A DNA stretch of 53,042 bases from an uncultured bacterium (GTDB lineage Bacteria > Cyanobacteriota > Vampirovibrionia > Gastranaerophilales > Gastranaerophilaceae): NCBI GenBank assembly GCA_902783835.1, contig CACZSN010000024.1, positions 1-53,042 on the forward strand, read 5' to 3'. The notes below the pieces were generated by a model. It was not told the DNA's origin. It made no database searches and worked only from the letters and a program-made list of their open reading frames with translations. Below are positions 17,941 to 26,647 of this stretch, piece after piece (the stretch's first letter is position 1; each line of letters opens with the position of its first letter). A program made the translations under genes and the position numbers.

Positions 17941-18071
17941 TTCTATCTCCGATACTTTAATAAACGCTAAATCCCCCAATTTATTTACTTTTTCATGGTT
18001 TTTATGTATTATTTTTTACAATTGTTTACAAAAAATCTTATAAATTTTTTCATAAACTGAAGAAAAGATAA

Positions 18072-18077
18072 TATAAT
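18072..18077 (+). promoter_or_regulatory. -10 box six bases before the ATG (leaderless candidate)
   Basis: Perfect TATAAT, then six bases, then the ATG at 18084. A moderate -35 (TTCATA, 18049-18054) stands 17 bases upstream. No ribosome binding site precedes the ATG. Confidence 0.5.
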
Positions 18078-18083
18078 ATTGTT

Positions 18084-18680
18084 ATGGGAAGTATGAAAAA
18101 GTTTTTAAATTTAATATTGGCAATAAGTTTTATTTTATCTTCGCAAGTTTGTTTTGCGGCGGATGAAGATTTTGAGGTTATGAAAAAGGAAGTTGTTGTT
18201 TTATACAACACGAACAGGGTTAAAGAAGCTTATCAAATGATATCCAAAATTCCCGAGGCAAAGAGAGATTCCGAAATTTGGTTATTGGCGGCAAATATTA
18301 CGGAAGATTATGGTCGTGATTTAGATGCAACATATCTTTTAGAAAAAGCCATTTCAGTTGATCCGATGAATTACAAGGCTTATTACAATCTCGGAAATTT
18401 GCAGTTAAAGGGGAAAAAGTTTTATTCCGCGATAATGTCGTATAATAAATGCTTGAAAATTAAAAAAGATTTTCCTTATGCGTGGTATAATTTAGGGAAT
18501 GCGTATTTAGCTCTTGATGAGTATTCTCGGGCAAAAACGGCATTTATGCGTGCGGTATCTTTTAAAACATCCGAACCTGATTTTTATTACAATTTGGCTT
18601 ATACATATAAAAAATTGAAAAACAATAAACAAGCCGAAAAAATGTTGGAAATTTACAATACTTTAATTGAACAAAAATAA
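18084..18680 (+). CDS. Secreted TPR protein
   Basis: The 198-aa protein has a signal peptide (FLNLILAISFILSSQVCFA, cleavage near residue 28). About four TPR units follow, for example NYKAYYNLGNLQLKGKKFYS, FPYAWYNLGNAYLALDEYSR and PDFYYNLAYTYKKLKNNKQA. It is probably a periplasmic protein-interaction module. The second ATG at 18093 is an alternative start. The promoter geometry suggests a leaderless transcript. ruvA follows after 43 bases with its own promoter-like boxes. Confidence 0.8.
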   Translation: MGSMKKFLNLILAISFILSSQVCFAADEDFEVMKKEVVVLYNTNRVKEAYQMISKIPEAKRDSEIWLLAANITEDYGRDLDATYLLEKAISVDPMNYKAYYNLGNLQLKGKKFYSAIMSYNKCLKIKKDFPYAWYNLGNAYLALDEYSRAKTAFMRAVSFKTSEPDFYYNLAYTYKKLKNNKQAEKMLEIYNTLIEQK

Positions 18681-18683
18681 GAT

Positions 18684-18713
18684 TTGCAAAATAATCGGAA
18701 TATAGGTTATTAT
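18684..18713 (+). promoter_or_regulatory. Candidate promoter of ruvA with a very short leader
   Basis: TTGCAA (18684-18689), 18 bases, TATTAT (18708-18713), then ten bases to the ATG at 18724. No ribosome binding site is present. Confidence 0.4.
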
Positions 18714-18723
18714 TGTAACTGTA

Positions 18724-19344
18724 ATGTACGATTATATTAAAGGTCTTTTAACTTCAAAAAAAAATCTGCCGACAGGAATTTCAATTACTGTTGAAACAGG
18801 CGGTATCGGATATCTTGCGAAAACAACGGAGAGAACGCTTTCTGAGATGCCCGAGCTTAATTCCGATGTCAAAATTTATGTTTCGTTAATTCATCGGGAA
18901 GATTCTATGAGCTTGTGCGGTTTTTTGCATAAAGAAGAAAGAGATTTGTTTGAAATATTACAAACTGTATCGGGTGTCGGTGTAAAAGCGGCATTGACGC
19001 TTGTAGATGAGTTTTCCGTAAGTGAACTTATCGGTATAGTTATTAAGGAAAATTACAAAGAATTATCAAGAGCGAAGGGAATTGGGCAAAAATCGGCTCA
19101 GAAAATCGTTTTAGAATTAAAGGATAAATTATTGGCTCGTCAGGATTATTTAATTCCTGAAGCGACCGATGTTACGCAAAATGAACCCGAGTGTGCGGTT
19201 GATGCGAAGAATGTTCTTTTCTCTTTGGGATATTCAAGAGAAGAAGTCGAAAATTCAATCAAGTATGCACTTTCGGCTTGCGGCGAAAAAATTAATTCAG
19301 AAGAAATTTTAAAAATGTCATTACAATATTTGGCTCAACAATAG
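18724..19344 (+). CDS. ruvA: Holliday junction branch migration protein RuvA
   Basis: RuvA tetramers bind Holliday junctions and load the RuvB motor. The 206-aa protein has the N-terminal OB domain (MYDYIKGLLTSKK, ETGGIGYLAKTT, HREDSMSLCGFLHKEERDLF). Two helix-hairpin-helix motifs follow (VSGVGVKAALTLV and AKGIGQKSAQKIVLELKDKL), then the C-terminal RuvB-binding domain (NVLFSLGYSREEVENSI). ruvB and ruvC are not in the window. glgA starts eight bases downstream. Confidence 0.96.
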   Translation: MYDYIKGLLTSKKNLPTGISITVETGGIGYLAKTTERTLSEMPELNSDVKIYVSLIHREDSMSLCGFLHKEERDLFEILQTVSGVGVKAALTLVDEFSVSELIGIVIKENYKELSRAKGIGQKSAQKIVLELKDKLLARQDYLIPEATDVTQNEPECAVDAKNVLFSLGYSREEVENSIKYALSACGEKINSEEILKMSLQYLAQQ

Positions 19345-19352
19345 GAGGCAGC

Positions 19353-20804
19353 ATGAATATTTTATACTCAACATTTGAAATAGCACCGTTCACAAAGGTT
19401 GGCGGACTTGCGGACGTTATGGGAAGTATGCCGAAAGCACTTCGCAAATTAGGTTGCAACATCAAAATTTTTGCACCTTTTATCGGTTCTATCGACCAAG
19501 AAAAATACGGAATTAAAGAAGTTCCGGGTTCCGAAATGTCTATCCGTTTCGGAAACGCACTCTATACGTTCACTTTGAGAACGACAAAATTGCCCGGTAC
19601 GGACATTGATGTTTATTTTATTGAAAACTATAAATATTTCGGCTGCACGCACGAAGTTTATCCGAAAAACATCGACCACCGTTATGAACAAGAACGTTTC
19701 GTATGTTTCTCGCTTGCTTGCTTAGAATATGCAAAGAGAATTAACTTCAGACCAGACATTTTCCACGTCAATGATTGGCATACTGCGATGATTCCGATTT
19801 ATCTCAAAAACAGTTACAGATACGATGAATTCTATAAAGATACAAAATGCGTATTCTCAATCCATAACCTTGCATATCAAGGTCAATACAGTTATGACAT
19901 TTTAAATTTTGCAAATATGTATATCTGCGACGTATTCCACAGCTACGGCTGCGAACATTTCGGAAGTTTGAACTGGCTTAAAGGTGCAGTTAACTACTCA
20001 GACAGAATCGTTGCGGTATCACCTAAGTACGCAGAAGAAATTTTGACCCCCGAATACGGCGAAGGTATGGACTACACTCTCCGCTGCAATCAAGGCAAAA
20101 TCAGAGGTATATTGAACGGTATCGATTACTCTGTATTTGACCCTGCTAAAGATAAATCAATTACAAAAAATTACACTTCAAAAACTTTTGAAAAAGGTAA
20201 AGCTGAATGCAAAAAAGAACTTTGCAAAGAATTTAACCTTCCTTATTACCCCGAAAAACCTGTTATCGGCTTTGTTTCAAGACTTGTTGACCAAAAAGGT
20301 TTGGATTTGTTCTACGCAGCTGAACACGAACTTCGCAACATGGACGCTCAACTCATTATCTTGGGTTCAGGCGAAAAACGCTATGAAGAATACCTCGATT
20401 GGCTCTGCAAAACTTCTGAAAATATCAGAGTTTATATCGGTTATAACGGAAAATTGGCTAACAAGATATACTCAGGCTCGGATATGTTCCTGATGCCGTC
20501 AAAATTTGAACCTTGCGGTCTTAGCCAATTAGTTGCTCTTAAATACGGTTCGTTGCCGATTGTCCGTGCAACAGGCGGTTTGGATAACACAATCGTCGGA
20601 TATCCTTTGGATAACAGCAACGGCTTCAAATTCTGGAGATATGATTCTTGGGATATGATGCAAGCAATCTATTGTGCAATCGGTGTTTACCACAATAAAG
20701 ACACAAGAAACGCTATGATTAACTCCGCTATGAATTATGATTATTCATGGGATAAGAGTGCAAAAGAATACTATCAAATGTATAAAGAACTTTGCAACAA
20801 ATAG
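19353..20804 (+). CDS. glgA: Glycogen (starch) synthase, ADP-glucose type
   Basis: The GT5 enzyme elongates alpha-1,4-glucan from ADP-glucose. The 483-aa protein shows the N-terminal FTKVGGLADVMGSMPKAL sugar-nucleotide motif, NDWHTAMIPIYLKN, SIHNLAYQGQY, FVSRLVDQKGLDL and the C-terminal KFEPCGLSQLVALKYGSLP plus RATGGLDNTI. AGGAGG stands upstream of the ATG. It lies eight bases after ruvA and ends before a terminator. No other glycogen genes are in the window. Confidence 0.97.
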   Translation: MNILYSTFEIAPFTKVGGLADVMGSMPKALRKLGCNIKIFAPFIGSIDQEKYGIKEVPGSEMSIRFGNALYTFTLRTTKLPGTDIDVYFIENYKYFGCTHEVYPKNIDHRYEQERFVCFSLACLEYAKRINFRPDIFHVNDWHTAMIPIYLKNSYRYDEFYKDTKCVFSIHNLAYQGQYSYDILNFANMYICDVFHSYGCEHFGSLNWLKGAVNYSDRIVAVSPKYAEEILTPEYGEGMDYTLRCNQGKIRGILNGIDYSVFDPAKDKSITKNYTSKTFEKGKAECKKELCKEFNLPYYPEKPVIGFVSRLVDQKGLDLFYAAEHELRNMDAQLIILGSGEKRYEEYLDWLCKTSENIRVYIGYNGKLANKIYSGSDMFLMPSKFEPCGLSQLVALKYGSLPIVRATGGLDNTIVGYPLDNSNGFKFWRYDSWDMMQAIYCAIGVYHNKDTRNAMINSAMNYDYSWDKSAKEYYQMYKELCNK

Positions 20805-20877
20805 TGTTTTTGCTTGAGGTGCAAGATATTCAAGAGTACAACAAATAGTGTTAATTAAGAATAACACAAATAGTGTT
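20797..20877. repeat. Three spaced copies of ACAAATAGTGTT at the end of glgA
   Basis: Identical 12-mers at 20797-20808 (containing the glgA TAG stop), 20841-20852 and 20866-20877. The last two extend to a shared TTAAT. They lie just before the glgA terminator. Confidence 0.7.
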
Positions 20878-20880
20878 AAT

Positions 20881-20914
20881 AAAAAAGAGGGCTTGAAAAA
20901 GTCCTCTTTTTTTG
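20881..20914 (+). terminator. Rho-independent terminator after glgA
   Basis: AAAAGAGG-GCTT-GAAA-AAGT-CCTCTTTT hairpin with one mismatch, then a run of T. Confidence 0.85.
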
Positions 20915-20924
20915 TTTTCGCACG

Positions 20925-21092
20925 AAAAAGCCCCGCCCGAGCATGATTTTGTTGCCTGCGAGTCTCGCAGGTGGGTGAGTGCCTAAGTCAATCCGTTTCC
21001 TGTTACAGCGACAGGTCTACTGCATGGCTTATAAGAAGCTTACTCTCCCGATTAATCATAATGTAGGAACAAAATAAATACCCGAGTGAGGC
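20925..21092 (-). ncRNA. ssrS: Structured RNA with 6S RNA architecture
   Basis: On the minus strand about 168 bases fold into an imperfect rod. The closing stem pairs GCCTC and CTCGGGTAT at the 5' end with ATGCTCGGG and GGGGC at the 3' end, with a few wobbles and one mismatch. TTTTGTT then pairs with AACAAAA. An open region follows whose 3' strand carries the perfect hairpin CCTGCGA-GAC-TCGCAGG. An inner stem pairs GGGAGAGT..GC with GC-ACTCACCC, and the apical hairpin is CCTGT-CGCTGTA-ACAGG. The stem is followed by TTTTT. A central bubble with a small 3'-strand hairpin is the layout of 6S RNA, the RNA polymerase regulator. Identification rests on architecture, not a sequence match. Confidence 0.5.
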
Positions 21093-21098
21093 ATTATT

Positions 21099-21107
21099 AT
21101 TATGACA
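21099..21107 (-). promoter_or_regulatory. Extended -10 promoter for the 6S-like RNA
   Basis: On the minus strand TGT-CATAAT ends six bases before the first paired base of the RNA (21092), so transcription would start exactly at the closing stem. No good -35 is seen. Confidence 0.45.
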
Positions 21108-21234
21108 CAAATTTTTTAAAAAATAACCCCCGACAAGACAAATTTTTTGTTCTTTAAGTTGCGAAAAAAATGTGTTTGAGGTATTTTGAGGATGTGGGTT
21201 TATCCCGAAAGTACTTAAAATGAGGATTTAAAAT

Positions 21235-22011
21235 ATGACAAGAAGACCCGTTATTGCCGGCAACTGGAAAATGAACAAGTTGCAAGCAGAAGCAAAAGAT
21301 TTAGTAAATGGTGTTATGGCAGGATTGAAAGATTACGACAAAGAAAAACTTCCCGAAGTTGTTGTTGCTCCTGTATTTACATCATTGTATGTTGCAAACA
21401 AAGCTCTTAAAGATTGCGGTTGCGGTAAAGTAAGACTCGCCGCTCAAAACTGTTATTTTGAAAAAAGCGGTGCATTCACCGGTGAAGCATCTGTTGAAAT
21501 GTTGGTTGATGCAGGTTGTGAATACATCATCATCGGTCACAGCGAAAGACGTCAATACTTTGCTGAAACAGATGAAATGGTTAACAAAAAAGCAAAAGCA
21601 ATCTTGGCTAACGGTTTAGTTCCTATCATCTGCTGCGGTGAATCTCTTGAACAAAGAGAGTCAGGTGTTACAGATGCTCACATCGCTTCACAAATTAAAA
21701 ACGCTTTGAAAGATTTATCATCAGAAGATGTTGCAAAATCTATCATCGCTTACGAACCGATTTGGGCTATCGGAACAGGCAAAACTTGCGATTCAGCTGA
21801 AGCTAACAGAGTTATCGCTATGATTAGAAATACCGTTAAAGAAGTTGCAGGTGCAGAAGCTGCAGATGCAATCAGAATTCTATACGGCGGCAGCGTAAAA
21901 CCCGAAACAATCAAAGAACAAATGGCTCAATCTGATATTGACGGTGCTTTGGTTGGCGGTGCTTCTTTGAAAGCTGACAGCTTTGTAAAAATCGTTGAAG
22001 GTGCTATGTGA
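21235..22011 (+). CDS. tpiA: Triosephosphate isomerase
   Basis: This enzyme interconverts dihydroxyacetone phosphate and glyceraldehyde-3-phosphate. The 258-aa protein has the full set of motifs. They are AGNWKMNK (the catalytic Lys), GHSERRQYF (the electrophile His), YEPIWAIGTGKT (the catalytic Glu and loop 6), ILYGGSVKPE and DGALVGGASLKAD. GAGGA lies upstream of the ATG. It is transcribed alone, and a weak TTGCGA-N17-TATTTT pair (21159-21187) could be its promoter. A terminator follows. Confidence 0.97.
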   Translation: MTRRPVIAGNWKMNKLQAEAKDLVNGVMAGLKDYDKEKLPEVVVAPVFTSLYVANKALKDCGCGKVRLAAQNCYFEKSGAFTGEASVEMLVDAGCEYIIIGHSERRQYFAETDEMVNKKAKAILANGLVPIICCGESLEQRESGVTDAHIASQIKNALKDLSSEDVAKSIIAYEPIWAIGTGKTCDSAEANRVIAMIRNTVKEVAGAEAADAIRILYGGSVKPETIKEQMAQSDIDGALVGGASLKADSFVKIVEGAM

Positions 22012-22031
22012 TTTATCACCAAAAACTTTAG

Positions 22032-22064
22032 AAAAGAGAGTCTTTTTAGGCTCTCTTTTTTTTT
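22032..22064 (+). terminator. Rho-independent terminator after tpiA
   Basis: AAAAGAGAG and CTCTCTTTT arms with a T-rich loop, then a run of T. Confidence 0.8.
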
Positions 22065-22160
22065 GTTTAAAAATGTAAAAATTTTTTCGCATGCCGAAAT
22101 TGTTTGTTCTAAAAATTGTTTATATAATTAAGGTAAGTGAATTAAAAAGGAGTGTTAATT

Positions 22161-22541
22161 ATGATTAATCCGGCTATGATAAAAAAAGGTGTCGAAGTTG
22201 CTGGAAAAGTTGTTCAGGCTTCGGATATGATTAATACGGCATCGAAAGCTGCAGGTATTAATCAAGACAGTATTTTTGCCCAAAATGAAAAAGAGGGTAA
22301 AGGTGGTGCATTGAATAGCGTTTTCCAAGCTGCTGATACTGTCACAAAAGGTCAAGTCGGAAAAGTTATGGGCAAAATAGATGATGTTACGGACGGTGCC
22401 GCATCGAAAATTACTCAAACCGTTGACCAAGTTGCAACCCCTGTTCTTAATGCGGTCGGTATGGGTGACGGCGGTGAAGAAGAAGTCCTTAAAAAATTAG
22501 GCAAAAAACCTGCACTTGGTGAAGAAGGTATAGAAGCATAA
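22161..22541 (+). CDS. Small cytosolic protein of unknown function
   Basis: The 126-aa protein is rich in Ala, Gly, Val, Lys and Asp. It consists of predicted amphipathic helices with recurring V-AT/AAS-K spacing (VAGKVVQASDMINTASKAAG, QAADTVTKGQVGKVMGKIDD, ITQTVDQVATPVLNAVGMGD). It has no signal peptide and no membrane segment. AAGGAG stands eight bases before the ATG at 22161, so the GTG at 22152 is unlikely. I do not recognise a family. The amphipathic, phasin-like or late-embryogenesis-like look is only an impression. It is transcribed alone and has its own terminator. Confidence 0.7.
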   Translation: MINPAMIKKGVEVAGKVVQASDMINTASKAAGINQDSIFAQNEKEGKGGALNSVFQAADTVTKGQVGKVMGKIDDVTDGAASKITQTVDQVATPVLNAVGMGDGGEEEVLKKLGKKPALGEEGIEA

Positions 22542-22557
22542 TTTGTTGATGAAAAAT

Positions 22558-22589
22558 TAAAAGTCGGTATTTTTTGTACCGACTTTTTT
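22558..22589 (+). terminator. Rho-independent terminator between convergent genes
   Basis: AAAAGTCGGTA-TTTTTTG-TACCGACTTTT followed by T. It serves the small protein gene and possibly the convergent outer-membrane protein gene. Confidence 0.85.
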
Positions 22590-22594
22590 CGTGT

Positions 22595-23686
22595 TTATAG
22601 TTTGAATTCCGTGCTGAATTTAAGTCTTTGTTTATTTGTTGTGCCTTCGCCGTTGTATAATGTGGCATTAACACTGAAAGAGACTTCGTTCGGGTTGTTT
22701 TTAAAGGGTTTGTATGTAACTCCGAATTCTTGTTGGGTATAATTTTCATCAACGTGAGAGGCTATTTTGCTCGAAATTGAGAGTGATTTTGAAAGTTGAT
22801 ACTTCGGAGTTATGTATAAACTTGTGTTGTAATTTCCTTCCTTGCTTGAACTTTCCGTTTGTCCGATTTGTGCACCGATACTGAATTTGCCTTGTTTATA
22901 TTGTGCAAAAAATCCACCCGAGTTTCTTGAGGAAGTATTGTCAAAACATTCATTTGAATAAAAGCCACCGCCGACTTTAACAGAACCTTTTGTTCCTTTG
23001 ATGTTCATATAATCGCTTGAAAATACAACACCGCCTGCGGGATTGTTTGTTTCCAAAGATTCATAAATACCCGTTGACACGTTAACTTTGCCTAATTTTG
23101 TATTGATTTTCATCCCTGTATCGTAAGAACTTTCAAGTCTTCCCACAAATCCTACGGAAACGTCATCTTGGTCAGACAAAGAAGAATGTCCCCAATAAAC
23201 CGCCGTATTTTCATCCGGACGGAGTCTGTAATTTGCCGCGTGAATAACGGAAGGTGCCGTTTGCATTAAAGACGGGGTTGTTCTGTATGTTGTTCTGAAG
23301 TTTGCCGAGTTATCCCAAATAGTGTTAAAAGCTTCTACCGAACGGAACGAATAACTTTTTTCGATTGTTGCATTGAGAACTCGTCCTGATTTTTTACTCG
23401 GAAGATTTTCGGGAGCGAGGACAATCATTTCCGTTGTATCTTCTTCCTCCTCAGTATCGTCTTCTACCGTGTAAACATCATATTCTTCGTAATCAGAATC
23501 GTCAAACAATTCACTATCGATACTTTCTTGGGCATCAAAATTTTCTTCTTCATCTTTCTCAACATCTATCATCGTCATAGTGTCTTGATTTTCGACATCG
23601 GAAAAAGCACTTTGTTCAGTGAAAAAACAGAACGAAATCATTACGCAAACTATTAATGATATGATTTTTCGGCTTTTCTCTTTCAC
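22595..23686 (-). CDS. Probable outer-membrane beta-barrel protein with an acidic N-terminal segment
   Basis: The 363-aa protein has a signal peptide (about 1-29, IISLIVCVMISFCFF). A very acidic stretch follows (about 40-95, rich in Asp/Glu with EEEEDT-like runs). The remainder is made of alternating polar/hydrophobic beta strands (for example VSVGFVGRLESSYDTGMKIN, GSVKVGGGFYSNECF, QGKFSIGAQIGQTES) and ends in KFSTEFKL, a typical barrel end. The open frame starts at a TTG (23698), but GTG at 23686 has GGAG six bases upstream. Barrel type and function are unknown. The acidic segment may bind cations or another envelope protein (inference). Confidence 0.75.
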   Translation of the reverse strand: MKEKSRKIISLIVCVMISFCFFTEQSAFSDVENQDTMTMIDVEKDEEENFDAQESIDSELFDDSDYEEYDVYTVEDDTEEEEDTTEMIVLAPENLPSKKSGRVLNATIEKSYSFRSVEAFNTIWDNSANFRTTYRTTPSLMQTAPSVIHAANYRLRPDENTAVYWGHSSLSDQDDVSVGFVGRLESSYDTGMKINTKLGKVNVSTGIYESLETNNPAGGVVFSSDYMNIKGTKGSVKVGGGFYSNECFDNTSSRNSGGFFAQYKQGKFSIGAQIGQTESSSKEGNYNTSLYITPKYQLSKSLSISSKIASHVDENYTQQEFGVTYKPFKNNPNEVSFSVNATLYNGEGTTNKQRLKFSTEFKL

Positions 23687-23747
23687 GATTATCTCCAAGA
23701 ATTATTATATATAATAACTCATTTTTTTATATTCAACAATAAGGCTC

Positions 23748-23777
23748 TTGCACAAAATCATAAAAATAGGGTATAAT
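23748..23777 (+). promoter_or_regulatory. Candidate sigma-70 promoter of the six-TM membrane protein gene
   Basis: TTGCAC (23748-23753), 18 bases, a perfect TATAAT (23772-23777), 33 bases before the ATG. Confidence 0.6.
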
Positions 23778-23810
23778 ATTTCAAGAGTTTGAAGAAAATT
23801 GGAGAAAGAT

Positions 23811-24611
23811 ATGGCTTCAGTTATAGATGCTTTTCGTACCGTATTGGGCACAAGACATTCTTTTCTTAAAATTGCAACCCTATCGGTCATTGTTTCTTAT
23901 CCCGTTTATCAGGTATTGATGAATCTTGGGGATTGGTTTTCAACATGGGCAATTGTTGCGTATGCTCTGTTGGTATTTTATTTCGGCTATTTGTTTGTTG
24001 CCGCTCACAATCTTATTAATGAAGAAGACATCCTGCTTCCGGGGTTTTTAAATCCGTTTAAAATCTTTTTCGTAGGGGTCGGTTCATTATTTGCATTGGT
24101 ACCGATGGCTGCGTTGATGAGTTATGTCGGATATTGTTTGTACATGATTGGGGTCAATAAGGGACTTCCGATGAGCGGAACAATTACCCTCGTTTCTATT
24201 GTTGAGTTAATCCTTTGGGGATTTTTAGCAGTACAGATGACGTTGTATGTTAATAAATACAACCCGTTGCACTCATACAAATTAATTTCATTATTCAAAA
24301 CTTTTGGTTCTTTTGTCGGAAAAACAATTCCTCTTTTCCTTATGCTTGCTATTATTTCGGCAGTTATCTTTTATCCGTTCGGATACCTTGCTCATATGAT
24401 GTTTTACGGCAACGGTTATGAATACATCTTTGTTTTGGTTGTTATTTTCTTTGTAACATTATCATTGTTGATAATAACTCAATATTATTCACAAATGTTT
24501 ATGGAAAATATGGTACTTTGCCGCAAAGTTGAATATGAAGATGATGCAGGCAAAATTATGGACCAAGAATTACTTATGGATAAAGACGATAGGGATTACG
24601 GAAAATACTAA
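23811..24611 (+). CDS. Multi-pass membrane protein of unknown function
   Basis: The 266-aa protein has about six hydrophobic helices (near 25-45, 50-75, 95-115, 130-150, 180-210, 220-245) and a charged cytosolic tail (DQELLMDKDDRDYGKY). The layout resembles DUF4013-type membrane proteins, but I cannot confirm the family. GGAG stands six bases before the ATG at 23811; the TTG at 23799 is rejected. It overlaps the convergent uvrB tail by four bases. Confidence 0.75.
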   Translation: MASVIDAFRTVLGTRHSFLKIATLSVIVSYPVYQVLMNLGDWFSTWAIVAYALLVFYFGYLFVAAHNLINEEDILLPGFLNPFKIFFVGVGSLFALVPMAALMSYVGYCLYMIGVNKGLPMSGTITLVSIVELILWGFLAVQMTLYVNKYNPLHSYKLISLFKTFGSFVGKTIPLFLMLAIISAVIFYPFGYLAHMMFYGNGYEYIFVLVVIFFVTLSLLIITQYYSQMFMENMVLCRKVEYEDDAGKIMDQELLMDKDDRDYGKY

Positions 24612-26593
24612 TTTTGTAAGTTCCTTAACGCAGCAAGTTTATCACGGATTTCGGCAGCTCTTTCAAAATCAAGAAGACCTGCCGATTTTTTCATTTCTTT
24701 TTCAAGTTGTGCGATAAGTTTCGGCAAATCTTTTGTTTCAACATTGTTTTGAGCCATACTTTCCGCGACAACATCTTCAACATTTCTGAAACTTGCCAAC
24801 ATCGTAAGAAGATTGTTTTCTACGGGTTTGATAATCGTTTTTGGTGTAATTCCGTGTTTTTTATTGTATTCAATTTGAATTTTTCTTCTTCTTGCCGTTT
24901 CATCGATGGAAACTTTCATGCTGTCCGTAATTTTATCGGCATACATAATTACTTTCGAGTCGGCATTTCTTGCTGCTCGACCGATTGTTTGGATAAGGCT
25001 TGTTTCCGAACGCAAAAATCCTTCTTTATCAGCGTCCGTAATAATAACAAGAGAAACTTCAGGTATATCAAGCCCTTCTCTCAAAAGGTTTACACCTACA
25101 AGAACATCAAATTCTCCCAATCTTAAGTCTCGCAAAATCTCAATTCTTTCTATTGATGTGATTTCGCTGTGCAAATAACGTGCTTTTATCCCTTCTTTTA
25201 TAAGGTATTCCGAAAGAGCTTCGGCAGTTTTTTTCGTCAATGTCGTTATTAATACTCTGCCTTTTTTGTCGGTTGTGTTCTGAATTTCCGCCATAATGTC
25301 GTCGATTTGATTTAATGTCGGGCGAACAAAAATTTCGGGATCCAAAAGTCCGGTCGGACGGATAATTTGTTCAACTAATTGTGAGGAAGTTTTTCTTTCG
25401 TATTCGGCAGGAGTTGCTGAAATGAATATTTTTTGGTTAACCCTGTTCCAAAATTCCTGAGCTTTGAGCGGTCGGTTATCTCTTGCACAAGGCAGTCTGA
25501 AACCGTATTCGACAAGTGTATCTTTTCTTGCTCTGTCACCGTTATACATCGCATTTAATTGCGGAATTGAAACGTGTGATTCATCAATTACCGTCAAAAA
25601 ATCATTTTGAAAATAATCTAAAAGTGTTGCAGGCGGTGTTCCGGGTTTGCGACGTTCGATAATTCTTGAGTAGTTTTCAATTCCGTTGCAATAACCCATT
25701 TCCTTCATCATTTCAATATCATATTTGACACGTTGTGAAATTCTTTGTGCTTCTATTAATTTTCCTTCACTCTCAAATTGAGCAACTTGTGATTGAAGTT
25801 CTTGTCTTATCATAGAAATTGTTGTATCAATGTCGTCATCATCCGAAAGATAGTGTACTGCAGGGAAAATAACAACTTTGTCCGGAGTTTCCAAAATTTC
25901 TCCCGTTAATTGGTCAATTCTGAAAATTGCTTCAATTTCATCTCCCCAAAAAGAAAATCTTATAATTTTATTGTCGTAAGACGGCATAACTTCGACGATA
26001 TCACCTTTTGCACGGAATGATGAACGTTGGAGTTCAAGGTCGTTTCTTGTGTAACGGACACTTGCCAGATAGCGTAAAAAATTATCTCTATCGATGCAGT
26101 CACCGACTTTTATTGTCGTTGAACCTTTGAAATAAGCTTCCGGAAGTCCCAAACCGTATATACAGCTTACGGAAGCCACAACTATTACATCATCGCGTTC
26201 ATAAAGGCTTCTCGTTGTGTTGTGTCGAAGTCGGTCGATTTCATCATTGATAGATGCCGTTTTTTCAATGTATGTGTCTGTTCTCGGTATGTAAGCTTCT
26301 GGTTGATAATAATCGTAATAACTGATGAAATATTCTACTGCATTTTCGGGAAAAAGTTCTTTGAATTCATTGTATAATTGCCCCGCAAGTGTCTTGTTGT
26401 GAGCAATTACAAGAGTTTGCTTTTGCATTTGCTCAATTACATTCGCAACGATGAAAGTTTTTCCGGAACCTGTAATACCAAGCAGAGTTTGGGCATCCAT
26501 TCCTTCATTTAATCCCTTTACAAGAGCATTTACCGAGTCTTTTTGCGTCGAAGAAAGAGAATATGGTGAATGTATTTTGAATTTTTTGCCCAT
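24608..26593 (-). CDS. uvrB: Excinuclease ABC subunit B
   Basis: UvrB verifies DNA damage in nucleotide excision repair. The 661-aa protein carries Walker A GITGSGKTF, the beta-hairpin region YYDYYQPEAYIPRTDTYIEK, DESHVSIPQL, the helicase motifs GVNLLREGLDIPEVSLV and QTIGRAARN, and the C-terminal UVR coiled coil (LEKEMKKSAGLLDFERAAEI) that contacts UvrC. GAGG lies upstream of the ATG. uvrA and uvrC are not in the window. Confidence 0.98.
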   Translation of the reverse strand: MGKKFKIHSPYSLSSTQKDSVNALVKGLNEGMDAQTLLGITGSGKTFIVANVIEQMQKQTLVIAHNKTLAGQLYNEFKELFPENAVEYFISYYDYYQPEAYIPRTDTYIEKTASINDEIDRLRHNTTRSLYERDDVIVVASVSCIYGLGLPEAYFKGSTTIKVGDCIDRDNFLRYLASVRYTRNDLELQRSSFRAKGDIVEVMPSYDNKIIRFSFWGDEIEAIFRIDQLTGEILETPDKVVIFPAVHYLSDDDDIDTTISMIRQELQSQVAQFESEGKLIEAQRISQRVKYDIEMMKEMGYCNGIENYSRIIERRKPGTPPATLLDYFQNDFLTVIDESHVSIPQLNAMYNGDRARKDTLVEYGFRLPCARDNRPLKAQEFWNRVNQKIFISATPAEYERKTSSQLVEQIIRPTGLLDPEIFVRPTLNQIDDIMAEIQNTTDKKGRVLITTLTKKTAEALSEYLIKEGIKARYLHSEITSIERIEILRDLRLGEFDVLVGVNLLREGLDIPEVSLVIITDADKEGFLRSETSLIQTIGRAARNADSKVIMYADKITDSMKVSIDETARRRKIQIEYNKKHGITPKTIIKPVENNLLTMLASFRNVEDVVAESMAQNNVETKDLPKLIAQLEKEMKKSAGLLDFERAAEIRDKLAALRNLQN

Positions 26594-26647
26594 TTTGATA
26601 ACCTCTGTATAAATTATACTCTATTTGTACGAGTTTGACACTTGCTC

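Noticed and set aside
20925..21092. Cobalamin or other riboswitch for tpiA or glgA
   Set aside because: The conserved cobalamin core sequences are absent, and the promoter and T run place the RNA on the minus strand, pointing away from tpiA.
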